From: JAVBOV01 sp031550205
GTDB lineage: Bacteria; Pseudomonadota; Alphaproteobacteria; RF32; CAG-239
DNA length: 16,665 nucleotides
Direction: 5' to 3'
NCBI GenBank assembly: GCA_031550205.1
Contig: JAVBOV010000014.1
Location: 1 to 16,665 of the forward strand
In this document: positions 1 to 5,533 of the stretch, piece after piece
Layout of the letters: each line of letters starts with the position of its first letter
Numbering within the stretch: the first letter of the stretch is position 1
Position numbers and translations under genes: made by a program
The notes under the pieces: model-generated
The model's input: the letters and a program-made list of their open reading frames with translations, nothing else
Told to the model about the DNA's origin: nothing
Databases searched by the model: none

Positions 1-396
1 CCCGTGGTTGAAGAGATTAAGCCGGCAGAAGAGCAAAAGGCTGAGCAACCTGCAACGGAAGAAAACAATAATAACAACTTCCGCAACAACAATAACCGAC
101 GCGACCGCAGAGACAGGCGCAACCGCCGCGACCGCAGACACGGAAGAGATAACCGAGACAACAGAGATAACCGAGACAGAAAAGACAGGCCGCATCATAA
201 TAATAACCAACAACAAAGCGAACAGTCTGTTCAGCACTCCAGCCCTGCTCCTTCTCAACGTTTTGAAGAAAAAAAGCATGAAAAATCCGGTGCGGTTATC
301 TTGTATAATTCTCACGAAGATAATACGTCCGATAATAATAACGGCGGGGATGATAAGAGCAAAACCGCTTGGTGGAAAAAATTAATCACAAAGTGA
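1..396 (+). CDS. rne: C-terminal tail of probable ribonuclease E (5' end outside window)
   Basis: This frame is open from the first base of the window and stops at 394-396, so it is the last ~131 residues of a larger gene. It has no folded domain. It is a low-complexity tail rich in Asn, Arg and Asp, with repeated RRDRR and RDN units, ending in the motif KTAWWKKLITK. RNase E in Alphaproteobacteria has a long disordered Arg-rich C-terminal scaffold. In Caulobacter its last residues include a paired-Trp motif (GWW) that docks PNPase, and the terminal AWW resembles that. An M48 protease as downstream neighbour also fits rne loci of this class as I recall them. The catalytic domain is outside the window, so the call rests on tail composition, terminal motif and context. 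Another RNA-binding protein with an RGG-like tail is the main alternative. Confidence 0.5.
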   Translation, partial: PVVEEIKPAEEQKAEQPATEENNNNNFRNNNNRRDRRDRRNRRDRRHGRDNRDNRDNRDRKDRPHHNNNQQQSEQSVQHSSPAPSQRFEEKKHEKSGAVILYNSHEDNTSDNNNGGDDKSKTAWWKKLITK

Positions 397-440
397 TTTA
401 TATTTTAGATTTTAGATTTTAGATTTTGGATTTTAGATTA
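397..440 (+). repeat. Heptamer tandem repeat (ATTTTAG)n before the M48 protease start
   Basis: Between the rne stop and the start of the M48 gene lie about five 7-bp units (ATTTTAG x3, ATTTTGG, ATTTTAG) that run directly into the TTG start at 441. No Shine-Dalgarno sequence is visible, so the repeat occupies the place where the ribosome binding site should be. The same family occurs at about 6863-6897 and 10494-10524. Confidence 0.8.
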
Positions 441-1751
441 TTGAAAAAATTTATAATCACATTTCTGTTAGTATTTTTTGTATGCACAAATGCGCGGGCT
501 TTGTCTTTGATTTCTGATGAAGAAACCGAGCAGTTCTTGCAAAAAATTGTGCAGCCGGTTTTTAATGCGGCGGGGATTTTATATAACCGCGATAATATTT
601 ATATTGTGAACGACGAATCCCTGAACGCATTTGTCGGCGACGGCAACCGTCTGTTTATTAATACGGGCACAATTGTCCGTTCTTCAAACCGTGATGAACT
701 GACCGGAGTGATTGCCCACGAATCGGGGCATATTTTGGGCGGGCATATTCTACGCAGCAAGATAAAAAGCCAGGAGCTCAACCGCGTATCCATTGCCTCG
801 CTGATTATGGCCGGAGCAGCGGCTGCAGCCAGCGGCAGGGGCGATGTTGGCGTGGCGATTGCTCTGGGTTCGCAAAGTTCGCTAATGACCAATTATGCGG
901 CGTATCGGGTTGAGGAAGAGCGCAGCGCCGACGAATCGGCAGTTAAAATTTTGGGGCAAATGCATAAGTCGCCCGAGGGTCTGCGCGATTTTATGAAAAA
1001 AATTCAAACCCAGAATATGCTAAGCGGCATTGAAGAAACGGATTATTTGCGCACTCACCCAATGACTTATGAACGCTTGAGCTTTTTGGACGACGCGGTT
1101 GAAAAAAGCGCATATAAAGAAAACAAAACCAGAGACGAAGAATTTTTGCGGGTTAAGGCAAAACTGTTTGCCTATTTGGAAACGCCGGCAAGAACTTTTA
1201 AAAAATATCCGGCTTCAGACCACTCTGTTCCGGCGCAATATGCCAGAGCAATTGCCAATTTTAAGCAAGTGAAAATTAAAGAAGCAATGAACGGAGTTGA
1301 CGCTCTTATTGAAAAAGAACCGAACAACCCGTATTTTCATGAACTAAAAGGACAGTTTCTGCTGGAAGACGGCAAGGTCAGAGCCGCAAAAAGCGAGTAT
1401 GAAAAAGCTTTGGAGATTATGCCGAACTCATATTTGTTTCAGCAAAATCTGGCGCAGGCGGCTTTGGAAGACAACCCTAGCACCGCTGAGTTAAACGAGG
1501 TTATTGAGATTATGAACAAGGCGGTGATAAGGCGGCCGGACGCATATTCCTGGTGGCTTTTGGCGCGGGCATATGGAGCAAAAAATGATATGCTGAACTC
1601 AAATTATGCGTCGGCGGAATACAGTTATCGAATCGGGGCCAATGAGGCAGCGCAAAGGCAGATTGCCGCGGCGTTGAAGCTTAATCCGAAGCCGGCCTTG
1701 AAGCTTAAACTGGAAGATTTGCAAGCCAGAATCGACGATGAAGAAATGTAG
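441..1751 (+). CDS. Periplasmic M48 family metalloprotease with TPR repeats (BepA/YfgC-like)
   Basis: A predicted exported zinc metalloprotease. With the TTG at 441 as start the protein is 436 aa and begins with a clear signal peptide (MKKFIITFLLVFFVCTNARA, cleavage after residue ~20). An in-frame TTG at 426 would only add residues encoded by the upstream heptamer repeat. The zinc site HESGH is at residues 93-97. A Glu-rich RVEEERSAD segment at ~156-164 matches the downstream M48 motif that gives the third ligand. A Gly/Ala-rich helix pair follows the HEXXH. Residues ~255-430 are alpha-helical TPR-like repeats with a large C-terminal domain, as in E. coli BepA, which degrades or assists stalled outer-membrane proteins such as LptD. 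Function is inferred from this family. It may be cotranscribed with rne (44-bp gap). A weak AT-rich inverted repeat at 1757-1780 may end transcription. Confidence 0.9.
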   Translation: MKKFIITFLLVFFVCTNARALSLISDEETEQFLQKIVQPVFNAAGILYNRDNIYIVNDESLNAFVGDGNRLFINTGTIVRSSNRDELTGVIAHESGHILGGHILRSKIKSQELNRVSIASLIMAGAAAAASGRGDVGVAIALGSQSSLMTNYAAYRVEEERSADESAVKILGQMHKSPEGLRDFMKKIQTQNMLSGIEETDYLRTHPMTYERLSFLDDAVEKSAYKENKTRDEEFLRVKAKLFAYLETPARTFKKYPASDHSVPAQYARAIANFKQVKIKEAMNGVDALIEKEPNNPYFHELKGQFLLEDGKVRAAKSEYEKALEIMPNSYLFQQNLAQAALEDNPSTAELNEVIEIMNKAVIRRPDAYSWWLLARAYGAKNDMLNSNYASAEYSYRIGANEAAQRQIAAALKLNPKPALKLKLEDLQARIDDEEM

Positions 1752-1822
1752 GACAACAATAAAATACCATTTTTTTATTGCATGTTTTAAGATTTTGGGT
1801 TAAACAGGCAGGCAAATGTAAA

Positions 1823-1902
1823 GTGTCATTCCAACGAAAGCTGGAAACCAGGTCAAAATAATTAGCTATATTACCGACCTGGATAAAGCCCGAGTATGAC
1901 AT
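1823..1902. repeat. Palindromic intergenic repeat (TGTCAT...ATGACA)
   Basis: An imperfect 80-bp inverted repeat: TGTCAT (1824-1829) pairs with ATGACA (1896-1901), and CCAGGTC (1848-1854) with GACCTGG (1876-1882). The terminal ATGAC motif recurs in other intergenic palindromes of the window. The rest of 1752-1822 holds only the weak AT-rich stem after the M48 gene. Confidence 0.65.
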
Positions 1903-1917
1903 GGATGCTTTTCTAAC

Positions 1918-2039
1918 GGCCCCATCGTCTAGCGGTTGAGGTGAGCGACCCTCTCAAGGCTGAACCGGAGCGAAAGCGAAGGTCGGCGCCCGCGAGAAAA
2001 AGTTTTCAGAGAAAACTTGGACGAGCAGCCAAACACGAG
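1918..2039 (+). pseudogene. Broken tRNA-Glu copy (5' half plus short 3' segment, interrupted)
   Basis: Positions 1918-1964 match the 5' part of the intact tRNA-Glu at 2155: the same GGCCCCATCGTCTAGCGGT start, the CCTCTCAAGG anticodon loop and GGCTGAA. The D-loop differs and the anticodon stem contains an A-C mismatch. After GGCTGAA the match is interrupted by 66 bp (1965-2030), which include a perfect 8-bp stem (2000-2007 with 2011-2018). Nine bases of the variable/T-arm sequence, AAACACGAG, then reappear at 2031-2039. The T-loop and the acceptor 3' strand are missing, so no functional tRNA can form. It looks like a tRNA gene disrupted by a small insertion and then truncated. The 9-bp match on the right side is short and could be chance. 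Confidence 0.75.
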
Positions 2040-2040
2040 C

Positions 2041-2057
2041 AGACTGCAAAGCAGTCT
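2041..2057 (+). terminator. Hairpin with T-rich tail between the tRNA-Glu copies
   Basis: AGACTGC (2041-2047) pairs perfectly with GCAGTCT (2051-2057) over an AAA loop, followed by a TAAATTTATTATTTT tail. It could act as a weak intrinsic terminator after the broken tRNA copy. If so, it would separate the intact tRNA gene at 2155 from any upstream promoter. Confidence 0.45.
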
Positions 2058-2071
2058 TAAATTTATTATTT

Positions 2072-2150
2072 TGCCGAGATTGCCACGGTTTGCTTCCTAC
2101 TTCACTCTTTCAGAGCTACGTCGGACAAGTTGCAAACCTCGCAATGACAT
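2072..2150. repeat. Intergenic repeat ending CCTCGCAATGAC
   Basis: The stretch starts CGAGATTGCCACGG (from 2076) and ends CCTCGCAATGAC (to 2148). These are the two ends seen in the other GATTGC...GCAATGAC repeats of the window, but diverged. It ends five bases before the intact tRNA-Glu, where a promoter -10 would be expected; I see no good -10 there. Confidence 0.45.
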
Positions 2151-2154
2151 TTTT

Positions 2155-2229
2155 GGCCCCATCGTCTAGCGGTGTGGACGCGGCCCTCTCAAGGCTGAAA
2201 CACGAGTTCAATTCTCGTTGGGGTCACCA
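2155..2229 (+). tRNA. tRNA-Glu (anticodon CTC)
   Basis: A complete 75-nt cloverleaf with encoded CCA. The acceptor stem GGCCCCA (2155-2161) pairs with TGGGGTC (2219-2225, one G-T). The anticodon stem CGGCC/GGCTG encloses the loop CTCTCAA, giving anticodon CTC. The T arm is ACGAG-TTCAATT-CTCGT. The D-loop (GGTGTGGACG) departs from the usual GGTTAGGACG. tRNA-Glu(CUC) reads only GAG and is normally an accessory to tRNA-Glu(UUC), which I infer lies elsewhere. No convincing promoter lies immediately upstream. A broken copy precedes it and a detached 3' tail follows it. Confidence 0.93.
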
Positions 2230-2239
2230 AAAAAAACTA

Positions 2240-2264
2240 AAAGCCACCCAAAACGGGTGGCTTT
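2240..2264 (+). terminator. Intrinsic terminator of tRNA-Glu
   Basis: AAAGCCACCC (2240-2249) pairs with GGGTGGCTTT (2255-2264), 10 bp, followed by a moderately T-rich stretch (AGAATTTTTA). It starts 11 bp after the CCA end. Confidence 0.8.
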
Positions 2265-2332
2265 AGAATTTTTAGGTTTCCCAAACCAATCGAGCGGCAC
2301 GCTATGCGTTTGCTCTCTCGGGCGAGAATACA

Positions 2333-2392
2333 CTTCGGCATCTAAGCTCGCTACGGCTGTTTCACAGCCTACCTCGGTAAGATGTTCCGAAG
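2333..2392 (+). other. Structured hairpin element within the tRNA-Glu downstream spacer
   Basis: An outer stem CTTCGG-CATCT (2333-2343) pairs with AGATG-TT-CCGAAG (2380-2392, TT bulge) and encloses a perfect inner hairpin GGCTGT-TTC-ACAGCC (2355-2369). No open frame of interest overlaps it. It could be part of a small mobile element, a small RNA, or a folded DNA structure; the sequence does not decide. Confidence 0.45.
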
Positions 2393-2403
2393 CTTTTGCA
2401 GAT

Positions 2404-2430
2404 AAAAATATGACATTAAGTCATATTTTT
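2404..2430 (+). terminator. Perfect 11-bp hairpin with T-run before the detached tRNA-Glu tail
   Basis: AAAAATATGAC (2404-2414) pairs perfectly with GTCATATTTTT (2420-2430) over the loop ATTAA, followed by ACTTAGCAAG and then the duplicated tRNA end. A hairpin of the same design sits at the same place in the tRNA-Asp locus (16510-16537). Confidence 0.7.
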
Positions 2431-2440
2431 ACTTAGCAAG

Positions 2441-2471
2441 CGTTGGGGTCACCAAAAAAAAACTAAAAGCC
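2441..2471 (+). repeat. Detached copy of the tRNA-Glu 3' end plus downstream flank
   Basis: CGTTGGGGTCACCA (2441-2454) repeats the last T-stem base pair, the acceptor 3' strand and the CCA of the intact tRNA-Glu. The flank is also repeated: an A-run (9 versus 8), then CTAAAAGCC. After that the two copies diverge into different hairpin stems. No 5' tRNA half precedes it within stem-forming distance, so this is a tail fragment, as at an attachment-site duplication or a truncated gene copy. The period to the intact copy is 225 bp. Confidence 0.85.
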
Positions 2472-2494
2472 TTATCGGAAGATAAGGCTTTTTT
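2465..2494 (+). terminator. Strong intrinsic terminator after the detached tRNA-Glu tail
   Basis: AAAAGCCTTATC (2465-2476) pairs perfectly with GATAAGGCTTTT (2481-2492) over the tetraloop GGAA, followed by more Ts. It shares the outer AAAAGCC/GGCTTTT pairs with the terminator at 2240 but has a different inner stem. Confidence 0.9.
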
Positions 2495-2549
2495 CGTTAG
2501 AAAAATCGCTAGTAAAAACAGATTGTTAGAAATAATCTAAATTTCTTAA

Positions 2550-2768
2550 ATCAAAAATAACATTTACACCAACAAAGAGTCAACAGTTCTTATATTTCTA
2601 ATAAACGCATTTTTGGATTTTGACCGTGAAATTGACATAAAACTTAATAACAATGCCCGAAGCTACGTGGACTATTATGTTAGTTTCGGGCTTCTTTCCG
2701 GCAACGGAAGAGTAGACGAGATTGGCGAAGAACTGGCGCTTAGCAAAATCTATGATATTAAAAACTGA
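2550..2768 (+). pseudogene. Degraded reading frame of unknown origin
   Basis: A frame open from 2550 to the TGA at 2766-2768 (72 codons) has protein-like composition in its second half, for example ...RSYVDYYVSFGLLSGNGRVDE and ...EELALSKIYDIKN. There is no ATG or GTG in frame; the only usual alternative start is TTG at 2613, without a ribosome binding site. It is followed at once by a strong terminator, as a real gene end would be. I read it as the 3' remnant of a lost gene. I do not recognise the family, and chance coding potential is possible. Confidence 0.35.
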
Positions 2769-2777
2769 TTTCTGATT

Positions 2778-2818
2778 TAAAAAAACTCTCTGCCTATTTG
2801 CGGGCGGAGAGTTTTTTT
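2778..2818. terminator. Bidirectional intrinsic terminator
   Basis: ACTCTCTGCC (2785-2794) pairs with GGCGGAGAGT (2803-2812, one T-G pair), flanked by an A-run on the left and a T-run on the right. It can end transcription from both sides and serves the minus-strand membrane-protein gene that stops at 2826. Confidence 0.85.
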
Positions 2819-2825
2819 GTTGGCG

Positions 2826-3176
2826 TTAATACCAGTTGTCAAATACCGAACTGTCAGGAGATGATGACGGCGACCAATGGCCTTTTAACCAGGGCAAAAG
2901 AAACAAGAGGGCAACCGCTACGGTTCCGACAAGCCACCATTCATAAGAGCCTAAAGCCGCCATCCAGGAAGCGGAAAGGGAGTTTAGGAACATCCAGTTC
3001 AAAACAACATTGATCAGGTATAACCCTATCATTGCACAAAAGCTGGAGAGAAAAGACAGGTCTCTGATTTTTTTATTTCGCCTGTCCACTCCTCCGATGC
3101 TTGCTAAAATAACACCTGCACAAAAACTGAAGCAAAGATATTGCATCAGCGTAATAATGTTAATGGCTGTTTCCAT
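2826..3176 (-). CDS. Small hypothetical membrane protein (three predicted TM helices)
   Basis: A 116-aa protein that I do not recognise. Three hydrophobic segments are visible, at about residues 5-29, 40-64 and 80-99. The first two are separated by a basic, charged loop (DRRNKKIRD), which by the positive-inside rule would be cytoplasmic. The tail is short, Ser-rich and polar, ending in DNWY. The start is ATG at 3174-3176; no strong Shine-Dalgarno sequence is visible. It stands alone, convergent to the degraded frame on its left and divergent from the YjbR gene on its right. The amphiphilic pattern argues for a real gene; function is unknown. Confidence 0.7.
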   Translation of the reverse strand: METAINIITLMQYLCFSFCAGVILASIGGVDRRNKKIRDLSFLSSFCAMIGLYLINVVLNWMFLNSLSASWMAALGSYEWWLVGTVAVALLFLLPWLKGHWSPSSSPDSSVFDNWY

Positions 3177-3251
3177 AATAATATTTTTTAATGATTAATA
3201 TTCATAATTTGTTTGTGCTTTGACTTGTATATTGTTTAGACAGAAAAGTCA

Positions 3252-3283
3252 AGGGGATCCTGAAACAAGTTCAGGATGACGGT
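3252..3283. repeat. Palindromic repeat (ATCCTGAA/TTCAGGAT, ending GATGAC)
   Basis: ATCCTGAA (3257-3264) and TTCAGGAT (3270-3277) form a perfect 8-bp stem over ACAAG, followed by GACGG. The same sequence type occurs as a facing pair at 13061-13130. Here it lies in the leader of the YjbR gene, about 10 bp before its Shine-Dalgarno sequence. Confidence 0.8.
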
Positions 3284-3304
3284 TATGTTGTTGAGGAAAA
3301 ACTG

Positions 3305-3679
3305 ATGAAAATGAAGCAGAAGCTGTTTGATTATATTAAAGAAAATTTGGGTGTGGAGCCGGATTATCCGTTTAAAGAAGATATTGCGATTTTCAGGCAT
3401 GGGTCTAACCGCAAGTGGTTTGCGGCGGTGATTGATAACTTGCCAAAAAGCAAGCTGGGAATGGATGATGAGAGAAAATGCGATATTGTCGATTTGAAGT
3501 GCGACCCGATTTTGTCGGGCTCTTTTTTGAAGCAGCCGGGAATTTTTCCCGGGTATCATATGAACAAAGAGCATTGGATTACGGCGCTGCTTGACGGCAC
3601 GGTTGATGAGGAAACTCTGTTTGCGCTGGTGAATATCAGTTTTGAGATGACTAAGAGCGCGGCGAAGAGGAAGAGATAA
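3305..3679 (+). CDS. MmcQ/YjbR family protein
   Basis: A 124-aa protein of the MmcQ/YjbR (DUF419) family, small cytosolic proteins with a double-wing (CyaY-like) fold. Their biochemical role is not settled; DNA binding has been suggested. The family hallmark is the C-terminal block HMNKEHWITALLDG (about residues 84-97), followed by a short acidic turn and a helix (EETLFALVNISFEMT). The N-terminal part has the usual FxHGSNRKWFAAV strand pair (residues ~30-42). The length is normal for the family. The ATG at 3305 has a GAGG Shine-Dalgarno sequence 9 bp upstream (3292-3295). It is a single gene, preceded by a palindromic repeat and followed by a C-rich hairpin. Confidence 0.88.
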   Translation: MKMKQKLFDYIKENLGVEPDYPFKEDIAIFRHGSNRKWFAAVIDNLPKSKLGMDDERKCDIVDLKCDPILSGSFLKQPGIFPGYHMNKEHWITALLDGTVDEETLFALVNISFEMTKSAAKRKR

Positions 3680-3692
3680 GGATAATTAATTG

Positions 3693-3732
3693 AACCCCTC
3701 ACCCCAACCCTCTCCCGCAAGGGGAGAGGGAG
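3693..3732. repeat. C-rich/G-rich hairpin repeat
   Basis: CCCTCTCCC (3708-3716) pairs with GGGAGAGGG (3722-3730), preceded by ACCCCTCACCCCAA. It is related in layout to the elements at 8981-9089 and 10525-10562 (AACCCCTC, spacer, then a C-rich stem). It could terminate YjbR transcription. Confidence 0.7.
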
Positions 3733-3780
3733 TAGTGTTTGTTAAACATTAATTCATCTTTCTGTCCTAGCATCCGCTAT

Positions 3781-3795
3781 AGGGCGAGAAGCCCT
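3781..3795 (+). promoter_or_regulatory. Leader hairpin of the porin gene
   Basis: AGGGC (3781-3785) pairs with GCCCT (3791-3795) over GAGAA, 25 bp before the porin Shine-Dalgarno sequence. Porin mRNAs often have structured leaders, but I see no known riboswitch consensus. Confidence that it is regulatory is low. Confidence 0.3.
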
Positions 3796-3830
3796 GAGAA
3801 CCTAACTTTCTAACCTTGTGGGAGAACACC

Positions 3831-4988
3831 ATGAACAAAAAGCTCGTTTTCTGCACTTTTGCAGCAATAATGGCGAGTAATGCAGCTTTAGCTGAAACTG
3901 CAACCTCTAAATCTTTTTACAACGATTATAAAACTTTCAAAGAAAACTTAAAAAAAGATCACGGCCTTACTTATCGCGCTGCTGTTTCTTTATTTGCTCA
4001 GAATGGCGCGCCCAACGGCAAGATTACGCCGATGCAGTGGTTGTCTACCGTGAATGTCAACTGGAACGCCTTTAAATCCGATTACGGCGACGGCTCCTTC
4101 CAGGCCGGCTACACCAAAATCAGATATTGGGGAAGAACCGCCGAAGAACTGCAGGGAAATATCGGCACAGTTAATCCGATTAACCACTACTTTGAGAACC
4201 AAAACCGTTTCCAACAACTTTCCTACACTCATAAGATGCCGGGAAAATATAATTGGATTTCAGTTACCGCCGGTCAGTTCCCAATATATTTGTTCGACTA
4301 CAATCCATATGCCGCCAACCAGCAGATGGACTTTAACAACTTTGCCCTGACTCAGGGCTTGGCCGATACATATTCCATGGCCGGCGTGGGCGCGTTTGTT
4401 AAAATGAACCCGACCGACGAGTGGCAGTTTGCATTCGGCGCGCAAGATGCCAACACCCCGATTAAGACCAGAAAAATTTATACTTCTGAAATTGATGACG
4501 GCAAATATACAAGCTTTGTGGCCGCAAAATATACTCCGACCATTACCAATGTGGGCAAGAGCTATGTTTCCTTAATGTTGTGGAACAGACCGGATACCGA
4601 CTGGCACAAGGGTGAAAGCAACGGCTGGAGCCTTAATTTGGCACAAGACTTCGGCGATAAGTGGGCACTTTTTGCCGGCGCAAACGCCAATACCGAGCAC
4701 ACTTCCGTAATTGACGAATCTTATCTTGGCGGCGTGGTGTACAAAGACCCGTTCAACCGTAAGAATCCTCACGATAGAATCGGCCTCGGCGTAACATATA
4801 ACATGATTAACCAAAAAATCTTACAGACCGCACGCTCTGAAGAGACTGTGGTGGAAGCTTATTGGAACTACGGTGTGACCGAATATTTTGTGCTGTCTCC
4901 GGATTTTCAATATTATTATAAACCCGGACTTAACCCCGATCATAACAATGCGTTTGTGACCGGACTTCGAGCAACATTGTTGTTTTAG
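3831..4988 (+). CDS. Outer-membrane carbohydrate porin, OprB family
   Basis: A 385-aa outer-membrane beta-barrel. The start is ATG at 3831, with a GGGAG Shine-Dalgarno sequence at 3820-3824. An in-frame ATG further up (3816) precedes that site and is rejected. The signal peptide is MNKKLVFCTFAAIMASNAALA, cleaved before ETATS. The mature protein alternates short aromatic/polar strands with Gly/Asn/Asp turns. Its C-terminal half has the OprB signature region: a YWNYGVTEYFVLSPDFQYYY-type strand pair, then the penultimate strand, then the terminal TLLF. The final Phe is the BAM recognition signal. OprB proteins allow diffusion of sugars or other small organic solutes; the substrate here cannot be told. 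It is monocistronic, with its own terminator. It and the operon to its right converge on that terminator. Confidence 0.85.
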   Translation: MNKKLVFCTFAAIMASNAALAETATSKSFYNDYKTFKENLKKDHGLTYRAAVSLFAQNGAPNGKITPMQWLSTVNVNWNAFKSDYGDGSFQAGYTKIRYWGRTAEELQGNIGTVNPINHYFENQNRFQQLSYTHKMPGKYNWISVTAGQFPIYLFDYNPYAANQQMDFNNFALTQGLADTYSMAGVGAFVKMNPTDEWQFAFGAQDANTPIKTRKIYTSEIDDGKYTSFVAAKYTPTITNVGKSYVSLMLWNRPDTDWHKGESNGWSLNLAQDFGDKWALFAGANANTEHTSVIDESYLGGVVYKDPFNRKNPHDRIGLGVTYNMINQKILQTARSEETVVEAYWNYGVTEYFVLSPDFQYYYKPGLNPDHNNAFVTGLRATLLF

Positions 4989-5002
4989 GAAAAAGGATGT
5001 TT

Positions 5003-5037
5003 AAAAAATCCCTCTTTTTGAAAGGGGGATTTTTTTA
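5003..5037. terminator. Bidirectional terminator between porin and holC
   Basis: ATCCCTC pairs with GGGGGAT (one T-G pair), with an A-run before and a T-run after, 15-20 bp beyond the porin stop. The symmetric A/T flanks let it also end the minus-strand operon that stops at 5096. Confidence 0.85.
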
Positions 5038-5038
5038 T

Positions 5039-5076
5039 GGATTGCTTCGGGGTAGACACCCGCTCGCAATGACAGG
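5039..5076. repeat. Palindromic repeat GATTGC...GCAATGAC
   Basis: ATTGC (5041-5045) and GCAAT (5066-5070) flank an inner GGGT/ACCC pair; the element ends ATGACAGG. It is the same type as 9667-9697 and 13995-14023. Confidence 0.7.
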
Positions 5077-5095
5077 ATGGGAGAGGGGTATGATG

Positions 5096-5533
5096 TTAAC
5101 GCATGGTCCATTTGCCGTTGTTGTCCTGTTGCCAGTAAAAACATTCATGGCCGGAAGATTTTATTTCTTTCCAAAATTCTCTGGCATCAAGCAAAGCGCT
5201 TTCATCAAAAACATTAAACACGCGGTCAAATTTACTTAAATCTGCCGCATAGGCGCCGTCAACCAAAAATAAAAGTTTGGCAGCGTTGGGCAGGTCATCG
5301 CCATCGGAGATGAAAATAGGCTGCGAAGAAGTGTTGCCGTCTTTGGCTGTGCCATGCGGCAGAAAAGATTCTTCATCATAAGTCCAGAGCAAAGAATTGA
5401 TAAATTCAATGCGCTCATTGGTGCCGACTTTGATTTTGATATTTTGTTTGGTATCAAGAGCTTTTTCCAAAAGTTTGGGCAGCACTGCTTCCAGACTTTG
5501 CGATTTCAAATGATAAAAATCTACCCTGCTCAT
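5096..5533 (-). CDS. holC: DNA polymerase III subunit chi
   Basis: A 145-aa homologue of HolC, the clamp-loader accessory subunit that links DNA polymerase III to single-strand binding protein through its partner psi or directly. Visible family features are the N-terminal VDFYHL strand, the LLEKALDTKQNIKIKV segment, the LLWTYDEESFLPHG block (residues ~48-61, the most conserved part), the QPIFIS/PNAAKLLFLVDG strand-helix and a C-terminal DAREFWKEIKSSGHECFYWQQ helix. The length is normal. Its ATG (5531-5533) overlaps the degP stop codon in an ATGA arrangement, so translation is probably coupled to degP. It is the last gene of the hflK-hflC-degP-holC operon. In E. coli holC sits beside pepA, so this placement is unusual to my knowledge. 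Confidence 0.9.
   Translation of the reverse strand: MSRVDFYHLKSQSLEAVLPKLLEKALDTKQNIKIKVGTNERIEFINSLLWTYDEESFLPHGTAKDGNTSSQPIFISDGDDLPNAAKLLFLVDGAYAADLSKFDRVFNVFDESALLDAREFWKEIKSSGHECFYWQQDNNGKWTMR

Noticed and set aside
397..440. CRISPR-like array from the heptamer repeats
   Set aside because: The units are 7 bp with no spacers, so this is a simple tandem repeat.
2218..2436. Open frame across the tRNA-Glu 3' end and spacer
   Set aside because: It starts inside the tRNA and crosses a terminator and several hairpins, with no ribosome binding site; its coding potential is accidental.
3740..3830. Riboswitch (TPP-like CTGAGA) in the porin leader
   Set aside because: CTGAGAACC resembles part of the TPP element, but the other conserved blocks and helices are missing; only a 5-bp hairpin remains.
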